A stretch of 64,000 nucleotides of DNA from Parabacteroides goldsteinii DSM 19448 = WAL 12034. GTDB taxonomy: Bacteria > Bacteroidota > Bacteroidia > Bacteroidales > Tannerellaceae. The stretch spans positions 310,001-374,000 of the forward strand of contig NZ_KQ033912.1 in the NCBI RefSeq assembly GCF_000969835.1. The letters run 5' to 3'. A model generated the notes under the pieces. The model had not been told where the DNA came from. It worked only from the letters and a program-made list of their open reading frames with translations, and ran no database searches. This document shows positions 45,043-54,334 of this stretch, in pieces; positions within the stretch are counted from its first letter, which is position 1, and each line of letters opens with the position of its first letter. Made by a program: the position numbers and the translations under genes.

Positions 45043-47460
45043 ATGAAACGACTCTCTGTAATTGGCAGACTAGTGCTGCTTTTTGCCTTCGCGCTGTTTT
45101 TTCAGGCCAGGGCCCAGCATGTAAATCTGAAAACCCGTTCCACCCAGATAGGGATAAACAATGAAGGTTACTTTTCTTCTATCCAGGTAGAAGGCAAGGA
45201 TATTCTCCATACGGGTAAATATCCGCTCGTAACGGCCTGCACGGACAACAAACTCATAACACCGTCCAAAATGAGTGCCAACGGAAACCAACTTAAACTA
45301 ACGATGTCCGACGGCGGCACAATCACACTGAAACATAAGGAAAGCGATGTCTGCATCACATTGGAGGTAGCAAATATCCCGGAAAAATACGACGTATTAC
45401 TGTTCGGCCCGTTAGCTGTTACGATCAATGAAGTTGTTGGAGACGTGGTCGGTGTCGCACAGGGTAACGGCGTTGCTTTCGGTATACAAGCGCTGAACAT
45501 TAAAACGAATGCCGGTATCCCTGAGGAATACGGACAATTGATTACCAGCACATACGGTTATAAAGGAAAATCTGCTGAACTGTCGGTTGCCAGCATCCCG
45601 GACTTCAAACTGGCAGCTGCCGATATTTCTGACGGGACGGTATTCCATTTCTCCGCCCGCAGAAGAAACAAACAGGAATATCGCAAAGTACAGCAAATAC
45701 AGAAATCACTGGTCCTTCCTGTCGAAGGGGAAGACGGACTGATAAAAGGTTCAAAAATCGCTCTCTTCGGCTGTAAGAATACAGATGCTTTAGCCCGTAT
45801 CGGCGAGATTGAAATCGAGCAGGGACTTCCCCACCCGATGTTCGACGGCGAATGGGGGAAAACAGCTCGCGCAGCCATGAAATCTTATCTGATCTCTGAT
45901 TTCTCGGAAGACAATTTTGATATGATCCTGGACAAGGCTAAGATTGCCGGTTTCGAATACGTTTACCATAGTGGCCCGTTCCTGGACTGGGGACATTTCA
46001 ACTGGGACCCCAAATTCACCAAAGGCGGGGATGAAGGCGTAAAGAAGATGGTAGACAAGGCAAAGGCACAGGGTATCGCTGTCGGTGTCCATACCCTCAG
46101 TAACTTCACGACTACAAACGACGCCTATGTAACACCGGTTCCTTCCGACCACTTGCTGAAACAAGGCATACTCACCCTGACAGCCGATCTGAACAAAGAC
46201 CAGACCGACATTACAATCAAAAAGTCAGACCTGTTCTCCATGCCGATGACGCTCAACACCCTTCAGATCGACAAAGAGCTGATTACTTACGGCACAACAG
46301 AAGAGCAGGGAGAAAACATCCTGCTGAAAAACTGTAAAAGAGGTGCCTGGGGAACAACAGCCGCCAGCCATTCACAGAAAACACCGCTGTACAAACTCTG
46401 GGACTACCCTTACAAAACCCTCTTCCCTGATCTGGTCCTGCAAGATAAATACGCTGACCGCCTGGCTGAGATAATGAATAAAACAGGTATCCGCCAGATA
46501 TCCTTCGACGGTCTGGAAGGATGTTCCTACACCGGTCAGGACGAATATGCAAACAACCGTTTCGTCTATCGCTTCTACAATCAGCTCGACCAGAATGTGC
46601 TTAACGATGCCAGCCGCCTCAGCCATAACTTATGGCACATCCACACTCGTATGAACTGGGGTGAACCCTGGGGCGAAGCGATGCGCACCGGTCAGGTTGA
46701 AAATCGTATCAAAAACCAATCATTCTTCCACCGCAACCTGTTCCCGCGTATGCTAGGTTGGTTCCTGATCCGTCTGGCCGACCGTAATTTCGAATGTTCT
46801 TCCCTCGAAGACCTGGAATGGGCATTATCCGAATCAGCCGGTTTCGATGCCGGTTATGCGATGACAATCAACAGTAACACACTGCGCCGTCACGGACAAA
46901 TCGATAAATTACTGGAAGCGATCAAAAACTGGGATAAGCTGCGCGAAGCAGAAGCATTCACGGACGAGCAGAAAGTCCGTCTGAGAGACCCGCAGACAGA
47001 ATGGCACCTGGAAAAAACAGACGAACAGAACTACAACCTGTATCCGCTCTATATATCCAAACATTTCCGTTGCAACCTGTCCGAAATGCAACCGGGACAA
47101 CCGGGCGGTGCCGACTGGTCATGGAGCAGTCCTTATAAAAGCACATATGCCATCCGTCTGAAAGTAGATGGAGACGGAACCATCAAAGACCCGTCATTCA
47201 CTACGCCTCAAGGAGTGATTAAGTTCCCATGCGAGATTTCAGACCGCCAGTATCTGCTTTACACATTCGACGGCAAGGCCGTAGTAACCGATAAGAACTA
47301 TAATGTAATCAGCGAAGTGCAGCCCCAGGGAAATGCCGTACTTCCCGCAGGCTCATCAGCCGTAGCCTTCTCCTGTGAACAGACCAGTGAAGACGCTCCC
47401 GAAGTAATCATCCGTTACATTACCAAAGGAACTCCGGAAGTGATAAAACTGAAGAAGTAA
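45043..47460 (+). CDS. Putative secreted TIM-barrel glycoside hydrolase, family not recognised
   Basis: 805 residues with a signal peptide (LVLLFAFALFFQARAQ). N-terminal beta domain (ISSIQVEGKD-like strands, DVVGVAQGNGVAFGIQALNI), then an alpha/beta barrel: AGFEYVYHSGPFLDWGHFNW, AQGIAVGVHTLSNF, and IRQISFDGLEGCSYTGQDEY with acidic D489 and E492 at a strand end, then HTRMNWGEPWGEAMRTGQ. The C-terminus is a beta domain. The layout resembles clan GH-D and related alpha-glycosidases, but no known family was identified with confidence. It is 12 nt after the GH2 gene and surely co-transcribed, so it probably works on the same glycan. Confidence 0.6.
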   Translation: MKRLSVIGRLVLLFAFALFFQARAQHVNLKTRSTQIGINNEGYFSSIQVEGKDILHTGKYPLVTACTDNKLITPSKMSANGNQLKLTMSDGGTITLKHKESDVCITLEVANIPEKYDVLLFGPLAVTINEVVGDVVGVAQGNGVAFGIQALNIKTNAGIPEEYGQLITSTYGYKGKSAELSVASIPDFKLAAADISDGTVFHFSARRRNKQEYRKVQQIQKSLVLPVEGEDGLIKGSKIALFGCKNTDALARIGEIEIEQGLPHPMFDGEWGKTARAAMKSYLISDFSEDNFDMILDKAKIAGFEYVYHSGPFLDWGHFNWDPKFTKGGDEGVKKMVDKAKAQGIAVGVHTLSNFTTTNDAYVTPVPSDHLLKQGILTLTADLNKDQTDITIKKSDLFSMPMTLNTLQIDKELITYGTTEEQGENILLKNCKRGAWGTTAASHSQKTPLYKLWDYPYKTLFPDLVLQDKYADRLAEIMNKTGIRQISFDGLEGCSYTGQDEYANNRFVYRFYNQLDQNVLNDASRLSHNLWHIHTRMNWGEPWGEAMRTGQVENRIKNQSFFHRNLFPRMLGWFLIRLADRNFECSSLEDLEWALSESAGFDAGYAMTINSNTLRRHGQIDKLLEAIKNWDKLREAEAFTDEQKVRLRDPQTEWHLEKTDEQNYNLYPLYISKHFRCNLSEMQPGQPGGADWSWSSPYKSTYAIRLKVDGDGTIKDPSFTTPQGVIKFPCEISDRQYLLYTFDGKAVVTDKNYNVISEVQPQGNAVLPAGSSAVAFSCEQTSEDAPEVIIRYITKGTPEVIKLKK

Positions 47461-47492
47461 CAAATCCTCGGCCTGCCGGATAGCATCACAGG

Positions 47493-47536
47493 TATCTCCT
47501 TATTGAAGCATTTGTTTCAGTAGGGAGATATTTTTA
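47493..47536. terminator. Terminator between the putative glycosidase and the AraC gene
   Basis: TATCTCC (47493-47499) pairs with GGAGATA (47524-47530) plus an inner TTGAA/TTCAG stretch, then TTTTTATT. It mainly serves the plus strand. Confidence 0.75.
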
Positions 47537-48448
47537 TTATATAGAATGATTATCCGACTTCAATTCATTAAATTGTTTCACACGATACTCTCTCGGGGAA
47601 CAACGGACCATCTTTGAGAACAGGCGGGAAAACTGGGAAAGGTTGGTGATGCCTACTTTTTCCGCAATTTCGATAATCGACATATGGGAAGTAAGCAGTA
47701 AAGTCTGTGCCCGTTCGATTCGTTTCATCTGGATATATTCGCAGGGAGGCATGCCGATAATCCGTTTAAAGACTTTGGAAAAATGGTCGGGAGTAATACA
47801 CATCAAATCAGCCAGAACCGAGACAGAGATACGCTTGTCCAGATGCTTATTTATATATTGTATAGCCACATCCAGTTTTTCATACAAGCTGTTCGCCTCC
47901 GGTGAAAGCAAACACTCTTCCGTTATAAAACGGGAAAACAGTTGCAGCAGGATACCGCTACTCTCTACCAGGTTGGAGAATGTCGAAACCGAAACCTCAT
48001 CCTCCCGGGTATAAATATTCCTGTCGTTATCATAATGCTTCGGGTCAGACGTCGGCAACGACTTATACGGGTTCAGCGCCAAAAAACGTTCCATCAGGGA
48101 ATAATCCATCGGAGTAGCCTCTATCTGCAAATCCATTTTCATCGGATTGCTGATACCTTTCCCTCCTTTCGTCTCATCGAAAAAACAGATATAATAATGT
48201 TCCATAAAGTCATCGCATTCATAACTATGGAAAGCAAACTTGGGTATAAGGAAAAGTTGTCCGGGCAATAGTTCGTATCCCTTCTGATTAATATAGACTT
48301 TTCCTTTCCCTTTCGTAATCAGGTAAAGCCGGTAAAACGGACTGATAACATCCTGATAATTCCACCAGGTTTCAACCCGGGAATAGTCAGCATAAAGTAA
48401 GGGTAACGACAGGTCGTAAGGAGAATAAGAGACAAGCATATCAGACAT
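47537..48448 (-). CDS. AraC-family transcriptional regulator
   Basis: 303 residues. N-terminal cupin-type ligand domain (YRLYLITKGKGKVYINQKGY, then LLPGQLFLIPKFAFHSYEC) and two C-terminal HTH motifs: ISVSVLADLMCITPDHFSKV, FKRIIGMPPCEYI, then MSIIEIAEKVGITNLSQFSR and LFSKMVRCSPREYR. Probably senses a sugar and activates the flanking glycan genes. It is transcribed away from the PD40/FGE-like gene and toward the glycosidase pair, between the two, which fits a local regulator. Confidence 0.92.
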   Translation of the reverse strand: MSDMLVSYSPYDLSLPLLYADYSRVETWWNYQDVISPFYRLYLITKGKGKVYINQKGYELLPGQLFLIPKFAFHSYECDDFMEHYYICFFDETKGGKGISNPMKMDLQIEATPMDYSLMERFLALNPYKSLPTSDPKHYDNDRNIYTREDEVSVSTFSNLVESSGILLQLFSRFITEECLLSPEANSLYEKLDVAIQYINKHLDKRISVSVLADLMCITPDHFSKVFKRIIGMPPCEYIQMKRIERAQTLLLTSHMSIIEIAEKVGITNLSQFSRLFSKMVRCSPREYRVKQFNELKSDNHSI

Positions 48449-48553
48449 TTATTAGTTAACCGGTGTAAATGTAGGAATAATATTTAAATGCACAATATCG
48501 GATTATGCAAAGTATTCATCTTATTTTGTCAAAGATTATAGCCGGATAGCCTT

Positions 48554-48561
48554 TACTTTTG
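48554..48561 (+). promoter_or_regulatory. Candidate -7 element for the PD40/FGE-like gene
   Basis: TACTTTTG fits TAnnTTTG, 42 nt before the ATG. A TTTG at 48525-48528 is 25 nt upstream, longer than the usual spacing. Confidence 0.45.
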
Positions 48562-48603
48562 TAATTACTAAACTTCATCTTATCACATAATTCTAATTAC
48601 GCT

Positions 48604-51600
48604 ATGAAACGGCTTATAACAGCATTACTTATCGTGTCCGGACTATGTAGTCCGTTCCTCCTTTCGGCGCAGGACTCCTGGCAAAGCCTGATTAACAGGC
48701 TTACCTATTACTCACCGGAAAAATACAAATCGGCAATAGATAACCTGAAAAAGAAATATCCTGACAGTTACCACCCCGATAAAGATTGGGAGAAAGCGCT
48801 CAGCGAACTGAAAACCGATAAGGAAACACTTATCAGCGGTTTGAAAGCCAAGGACCCCAAAGCGGAAAAACAGGCAAAGAAACTGTTGAAACAACTGGAT
48901 GCCGCCCTGCTGGCCAATCCTTTGCTGGCGGACAAACAGGTGGTAGCTATCCGCCGGACGCTGGGCGATAAGGCCCGTACAGCCATGAGCGGGCAACTGG
49001 GCATCGCCCCTTCCAATTTCCAGAATAATTCGGAGATTGGAAATCCGAAAGCAGGCTGGACCAACGAGTTTGTTTCATTAACCGTCAACCCTGATAAAAT
49101 AAAACAATCTCTCCTGTACAAACCGGAAGACGGAAAAATCATCACCGATCCGGAACCACACTTCGACGGGAAAAAACTTATGTTTTCTTCCATTGGTACC
49201 TCCGACCGCTGGCATCTGTTCGAACTCGACCTGACCACAGGTAAAGCCCATCAACTAACCCCGGATACATATAAAGATTTCGACAGCTTCGACGGATGTT
49301 ATACACCGGACGGACGATACATCTTCTGTTCGACAGGTACCTTCCTCGGACTGCCTTGTACAGATGGAGGAAATAAAATGTGCGGATTATTCCTGTATGA
49401 TCCAAAAACAAAACAAACCCGTCAGTTGACATACGACCAGGACAGCAATTGGGGACCGGTCATGATGGACAACGGTACTGTGCTCTACCAGCGTTGGGAG
49501 TATGCCGACCTGCCCCATTCCAATTCGCGCCTGCTGTTTACCATGAATCCGGACGGCACCACACAATCGGCTTTCTATGGTTCCAACTCCTACTTCCCGA
49601 CTTCATTCTTCAATGCTCGCCCCATACCGGGACGACCATCAGCCGTGGTTGGCATAGCCTCCGGTCATCACAGCGTTTCGCGCAGCGGACGCATGCTGAT
49701 CATCGATACCAATAAAGGCCGCCACGAAGCGGACGGAGTTGTTGCCGAAATCCCGTATGCCGGCAGAAAAGTGGAAGCTGTCGTTCGCGACCGCCTGCCC
49801 GACGGTATATGGCCGCAGTTCCTGCAACCGTATCCATTGAACGATACATACTATTTGGTTTCCATGAAGGAAAACCCGGAAAGCTTGTGGGGACTTTATC
49901 TGGTCGACACGTTCGATAACCGTACTCTGATTGCCGAAGAGGAAAACGTTGCCTACCTTGAACCGGTACTAATGGACAGTCGTAAATCACCGAATGTAAT
50001 CCCCGACCGTATCAATCTGGCATCTTCAACTTCCACTGTTTTTCTGCAAGATATTTATGAAGGTGAAGGACTAAAAGGTATTCCACGTGGCACAGTAAAG
50101 AAACTACGCATCGGCTCTTTCAGCTTCAGCCCGTGGGGTCAAGGCGGATTGCTGGGCACCATCGGTATGGACGGACCGTGGGACATCAAGCGAATCCTGG
50201 GCGAAGTGGATGTCGAAGAAGACGGTTCGGCCATGTTCACAATCCCGGCCAATACGGCCATATTCGTACAACCGCTGGATGCAGAGGGAAAAGCATTACA
50301 GGTTATGAGAAGCTGGTTTACCGGAATGCCGGGCGAAACGGTTTCTTGTATCGGTTGCCATGAAGAAAAATCAACAATAGCCATTCCGAAGCGGACAAAA
50401 GCATCCCTGCAAAAACCGCAGGCCATCAAAGAATGGTACGGGAAAGAGAGAGGATTCAGCTACCGTCACGAAATACAACCCGTTTTGGATAAATATTGTA
50501 TCTCCTGCCACAATCAGGACAAACCCGGAAAACCGTACCTGAAAGGGGACAAATGGATTAATGACTGGACTTCAAACATATCGGGAAGAGCCTGGAAAAA
50601 CGGCGGACATTTTACACTTTCGTATGCCAACCTGCACCGTTACGTGCGTCGGCCGGGTATCGAAAGCGATATGCACATGCTGGTTCCGATGGACGTACAT
50701 GCCGATCAGACCGAACTGATGCAGATTCTCCAGAAAGGGCATTACGGCGTTAAACTGGATAAAGAGTCTATGGAGAAGCTAGCCTGCTGGATAGACTTCA
50801 ATGCACCTTTCCACGGACGCCGTTCTGACATTCCGAAGTTTGAAGATGCAGAAAAGAGTAATGAACTTCGTGAGCTATACCGCGAAATGTTCGGTGCCCC
50901 GGAATCGACAGCCGAATGGTTACCGGAAATCCCGCAGAATATAGAACCCGTCAGATTTGAAAAGGAACAGAAACCGTTAGGCGATACCCTGCTGGCTAAA
51001 TGGCCTCTTTATGACCCGACCGAAAAATCATACGCACAATGGGACAACACGCAATGGAAACAATTGGCATTAGGTAACTTTCAGAAAAGCATCCCGCTGG
51101 GTAACGGTATTACTTTGGAATTGGTGAAAATTCCGGCAGGTTCCTTCATCATGGGTAGCGACCGGCATCCGGACGAATTGCCCCAAACAATCGTACAGGT
51201 AGACAAACCTTTCTGGATGGGGCGTTTCGAAATCACTAACGCACAGTTCAGGGCCTATAACCCGGCACACGATAGTCGCGACGAACACCGCCACGGCTAC
51301 CAGTTCGGACGCAAAGGCTATTCCATGAACCATCCCGACCAGCCGGCCGTACGCATCTCCTGGCAGGAAGCGATGGATTACTGTAAATGGTTATCCGAAA
51401 AAACAGGCATGAAGTTCTCGCTTCCTACCGAAGCGCAATGGGAATGGGCTTGCCGTGCCGGAAGCGATACACCTTTCTGGTATGGCGACATGTCAGCCGA
51501 TTTCTCACGCTATGCCAACCTGGGAGACATCAAGCTGAAAGAATTTGCCGCCTGTACCGCTTATAAATTCTACGAAAGCGCCATGGTGATAGAGAATCCC

Positions 51601-51930
51601 AATAAATACGACGACTGGATTCCGCGCGACACGACTTACAACGACGGAGGTTTCATCTCCGAACCGGTAGGACGTTACGTCCGCAATCCATGGGACTTGT
51701 TCGATATGCACGGAAATGTATGGGAATGGACCTTGTCTTCCTATCTGCCTTACCCGTACAACGAAAATGACGGACGAAACGAATTGTCTTCGGAAAACGG
51801 CAAACGGGTTGTACGCGGAGGTTCCTGGTACGACCGTCCTTACCGTTCGACATCTTCTTTCCGCCTGCCGTACCGTGAATATCAGAAAGTATATAATGTT
51901 GGATTCCGTGTAGTAATGACTGAAGAATGA
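48604..51930 (+). CDS. Multidomain secreted protein: PD40 propeller, two CxxCH motifs, FGE-like domain
   Basis: 1,108 residues with a signal peptide (LLIVSGLCSPFLLSAQD). A helical N-terminal part is followed by TolB/PD40-like repeats from about residue 180 (DPEPHFDGKKLMFSSIGTSD, DGCYTPDGRYIFCSTGT). Two haem-c-type motifs follow: CIGCH (C582, C585, H586) and CISCH (C632, C635, H636). From about 834 there is a formylglycine-generating-enzyme-like domain (LVKIPAGSFIMGSDRHPDEL, EITNAQF, LPTEAQWEWACRAG, MHGNVWEWT, VVRGGSW). The two active-site Cys of true FGE after RGGSW are absent (YDRPYRSTSSFR instead), so it is probably not a sulfatase maturase. The middle resembles HzsA-related proteins of planctomycetes; function unknown. 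Confidence 0.8.
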   Translation: MKRLITALLIVSGLCSPFLLSAQDSWQSLINRLTYYSPEKYKSAIDNLKKKYPDSYHPDKDWEKALSELKTDKETLISGLKAKDPKAEKQAKKLLKQLDAALLANPLLADKQVVAIRRTLGDKARTAMSGQLGIAPSNFQNNSEIGNPKAGWTNEFVSLTVNPDKIKQSLLYKPEDGKIITDPEPHFDGKKLMFSSIGTSDRWHLFELDLTTGKAHQLTPDTYKDFDSFDGCYTPDGRYIFCSTGTFLGLPCTDGGNKMCGLFLYDPKTKQTRQLTYDQDSNWGPVMMDNGTVLYQRWEYADLPHSNSRLLFTMNPDGTTQSAFYGSNSYFPTSFFNARPIPGRPSAVVGIASGHHSVSRSGRMLIIDTNKGRHEADGVVAEIPYAGRKVEAVVRDRLPDGIWPQFLQPYPLNDTYYLVSMKENPESLWGLYLVDTFDNRTLIAEEENVAYLEPVLMDSRKSPNVIPDRINLASSTSTVFLQDIYEGEGLKGIPRGTVKKLRIGSFSFSPWGQGGLLGTIGMDGPWDIKRILGEVDVEEDGSAMFTIPANTAIFVQPLDAEGKALQVMRSWFTGMPGETVSCIGCHEEKSTIAIPKRTKASLQKPQAIKEWYGKERGFSYRHEIQPVLDKYCISCHNQDKPGKPYLKGDKWINDWTSNISGRAWKNGGHFTLSYANLHRYVRRPGIESDMHMLVPMDVHADQTELMQILQKGHYGVKLDKESMEKLACWIDFNAPFHGRRSDIPKFEDAEKSNELRELYREMFGAPESTAEWLPEIPQNIEPVRFEKEQKPLGDTLLAKWPLYDPTEKSYAQWDNTQWKQLALGNFQKSIPLGNGITLELVKIPAGSFIMGSDRHPDELPQTIVQVDKPFWMGRFEITNAQFRAYNPAHDSRDEHRHGYQFGRKGYSMNHPDQPAVRISWQEAMDYCKWLSEKTGMKFSLPTEAQWEWACRAGSDTPFWYGDMSADFSRYANLGDIKLKEFAACTAYKFYESAMVIENPNKYDDWIPRDTTYNDGGFISEPVGRYVRNPWDLFDMHGNVWEWTLSSYLPYPYNENDGRNELSSENGKRVVRGGSWYDRPYRSTSSFRLPYREYQKVYNVGFRVVMTEE

Positions 51931-52814
51931 TAGAACGCTATTTTAAATATCTGTTTTGCATTGTAGTAGTAATTAGCACTTGTTGCTCGTGCAGCAATAC
52001 CAGAGAAAAGTTGCTTGTTTCCGGCTGTGGCTGGAAACAGGTAGCAATTCTCGACAAAAAAACAGGAGAGATAGAATGGAGTCACCCGCTTAACAAAGGG
52101 GAAGACTGCAACGATGTTGAAATAACCAGGGAAGGAAATATCCTGTATGCCTACACTTCCGGTGCCCGGATGATTACCCGTGACCAACAGACGGTGTGGG
52201 ACTTCAAAGCAAAGAAAGGGGAAGAATTATTCACCGCAACCCAGCTACCTTCCGGCCATTACATGCTGGCAATCTGCGGCACCCCTTCCCGCATCATCGA
52301 ACTCGACCCGCAAGGCCATCCTGTCGAAGAGATTAAGTTTGACACCAGCATCACAGGTGTGCACGACCAGTTCCGCCAGATTATAAAGACACCGCAAAAC
52401 ACTTACCTGATACCACTGATGGGGAAAGGGGAAGTAGTTGAAATGACTAAAGAAAAGGAAATTATCAATAGGGTCGAATGCGGTGGCAATCCCTTCGCCA
52501 TCCAGATACTGAAAAACGGAAACTGGCTGGTATCCTGCGGCGATGCACATAATTTCGTGGAGATAGACCCCGCCGGCAAACAGATTGTCAGAAAAGTCGG
52601 AAGCGACGACTTACAGAACATCTCTTTGTTGTTTGTTGCCGAACTGGTCCGGTATGACAACGGAAACACGCTGATAAGTAACTGGAACGGACATAGTAAA
52701 GATAAATCGCAACCACTACTGGTAGAAATAACTCCGGATAATACAGTTGTCTGGGCGCTTCCGCTACATCAGGACATTATCAATATCTCAGCCGTCTATT
52801 CATTCAGGGAATAA
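51927..52814 (+). CDS. Beta-propeller lipoprotein coupled to the PD40/FGE-like protein
   Basis: 295 residues. Signal ends in STCCSC, a likely lipobox. The rest is a repeat of short blades with GEIEWSHPLNKGEDCNDVEI, EGNILYAYTSG, LPSGHYMLAICGTPSRIIEL, KNGNWLVSCGDAHNFVEIDP and NGNTLISNWNGH, typical of PQQ-like or arylsulfotransferase-like propellers. Its ATG overlaps the previous stop by 4 nt (ATGA), so the two are translated together and probably form one envelope complex. Role unknown. The end of the gene forms one arm of a terminator. Confidence 0.75.
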   Translation: MIERYFKYLFCIVVVISTCCSCSNTREKLLVSGCGWKQVAILDKKTGEIEWSHPLNKGEDCNDVEITREGNILYAYTSGARMITRDQQTVWDFKAKKGEELFTATQLPSGHYMLAICGTPSRIIELDPQGHPVEEIKFDTSITGVHDQFRQIIKTPQNTYLIPLMGKGEVVEMTKEKEIINRVECGGNPFAIQILKNGNWLVSCGDAHNFVEIDPAGKQIVRKVGSDDLQNISLLFVAELVRYDNGNTLISNWNGHSKDKSQPLLVEITPDNTVVWALPLHQDIINISAVYSFRE

Positions 52815-52832
52815 GACGGCTATTCCTTTTTT
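52790..52832 (+). terminator. Terminator overlapping the end of the propeller-lipoprotein gene
   Basis: AGCCGTCT (52790-52797) pairs with AGACGGCT (52814-52821), extended by ATT/AAT, followed by six T (52827-52832). The stop codon lies in the hairpin. Confidence 0.75.
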
Positions 52833-54166
52833 ATTCTTCAATAAGCCATTGTCCGATATTACGTTCGGAGACGTCGAACATAACGCCGACTTTTATCTGT
52901 TTACGGTTATCAGCCATATAGGGTATCAGGTATCCTTTATCATTGATTTGTTTTAAAGCCGCTTCAGCAGAACCATTCAGTTTAAATTCAAAAATATAGA
53001 TAGAATCTTGTGTTTTTAACTACAGCATCCGCACGCCCCTGGGCACTCCGGACTTCCGCATCACAAAACTGCCCCATCTGTTTAAATACCAGATAAAAAA
53101 CAACTTGATAATGACGTTCAGTCTTATCATTCAACTCATACGAAAAATCAGCAAAGAATGCTTTCAAACGTGTCAGGAAAGAGTCCACATCGCCACTTTC
53201 CAACTCACGAACAAATTTACCGATATAAAAACCATTGTCTTCATCGCCGACGGATGTGTAAAACGGAGTTATGAAATCAAGAAAACCATATTTTACCTCA
53301 TCATTGGGAAATCGCAAAGTATAAAGATGGAAACGCTCATCATAATCCTTTATCGTCAGATAACCGCTTTGATAAATCAATGGGATCGGATTATTTTCGG
53401 CTACCCTATATTCAGAGAAAGCAGACTCTTTCATCTCCACACCATCGATTAACGTCCGCAAATCGTATTCGCTCTGCTTTAATAATTCCACCAAAAATGT
53501 CGGTGTACCTGTTTGAAACCAATAACTTCCAAACCGGCTAAAACTCAACGTATTTAATAAACTAAACGGATTAAAAACAAACCGCAAATAACGGTCCGCA
53601 CTTTTCAATACGCCATAAAACGCTTTCAGAGTCTTTAGGTATTCCGTTTGCAGCTTTTCATCATTAAATACCTGTAACAAAGGCTTATCATATTCATCTA
53701 TCAAAACAACGACCTGACGCCCTGTCTTTTCGTAAGCACGTGTTATCACACCTATAAAACGGTCAGACAAACTATTCTCTCGCGTATCTTTACCCCAAGT
53801 ATCTTCCCATCCGTTGATATGACGTTCCAGTATATATGTTAATGCTTCAATAGAAGTATATTTTTCTGCATTCAGATCCAGATGCAACACAGGATATTCC
53901 AGCCAATCCGTTTCCAGTTTCTCGATAGCCAGTCCTTTAAACAACTCTCTTTTCCCCTGAAAATAGGCTTCAATGGTAGACAACAACAGACTTTTACCAA
54001 AACGGCGGGGACGGCTCAGGAAATAAGGCTTTCCCATAGTTGCCATTTTATAAATCAAGGCTGTTTTATCAACATATAAAAAACCCTGGTTCCTTATATA
54101 TTCAAAACTTTGTATGCCTATCGGTAATTTTCTTACGGCTGCATTCATAACTTTATTTTTTCTCAT
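52831..54166 (-). pseudogene. AAA-ATPase-like protein with DUF1703 nuclease domain, frameshifted near the end
   Basis: From 54166 the frame codes 392 residues: FEYIRNQGFLYVDKTALIYK, Walker A-like RPRRFGKSLLLST (54-63), VVVLIDEYDKPLL (Walker B), and the start of the PD-(D/E)xK nuclease domain (AQGRADAVVK), then stops at 52988. Removing one A from the A5 run at 53013-53017 (T5 on plus) restores TQDSIYIFEFKLNGSAEAAL, then KQINDKGYLIPYMADNRKQI, ending WLIEE at TAA 52831-52833. The frameshift separates the nuclease Asp from the ExK motif (EFK). Such genes are multicopy in Bacteroidales and of unknown role. Sequencing error is possible at a homopolymer. Confidence 0.87.
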
Positions 54167-54219
54167 ATAAATATAGGATATTATATCACGTAATAGATTA
54201 ATTAGAGATGTAAAATTAC

Positions 54220-54327
54220 CGTCTCCCTTAAACGCCGTGCGGCGTCTCGATGAGACGTAACGTTGCGTTTAGGGGAGACGATGGGGTGCGTCGCGGAGAG
54301 ACGTAAGGCGGCGCCTCGATGCGACGC
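54220..54327. repeat. GC-rich palindrome array of GAGACG/CGTCTC units
   Basis: CGTCTCCCTTAAACGC (54220-54235) pairs with GCGTTTAGGGGAGACG (54265-54280) with one mismatch. Inside it CGTCTC-GAT-GAGACG (54243-54257) is a perfect hairpin. A second unit has GCGTCGC (54288-54294) against GCGACGC (54321-54327). GAGACGTAA occurs twice and CTCGATG twice. No T-run. It resembles REP-type elements and shares the octamer GACGTAAG with the array after bioD. Confidence 0.75.
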
Positions 54328-54334
54328 GGGGAGG

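Noticed and set aside
48604..51930. Annotation as a functional sulfatase-modifying factor
   Set aside because: The FGE fold is present but both catalytic cysteines after RGGSW are missing, and no sulfatase gene is nearby.
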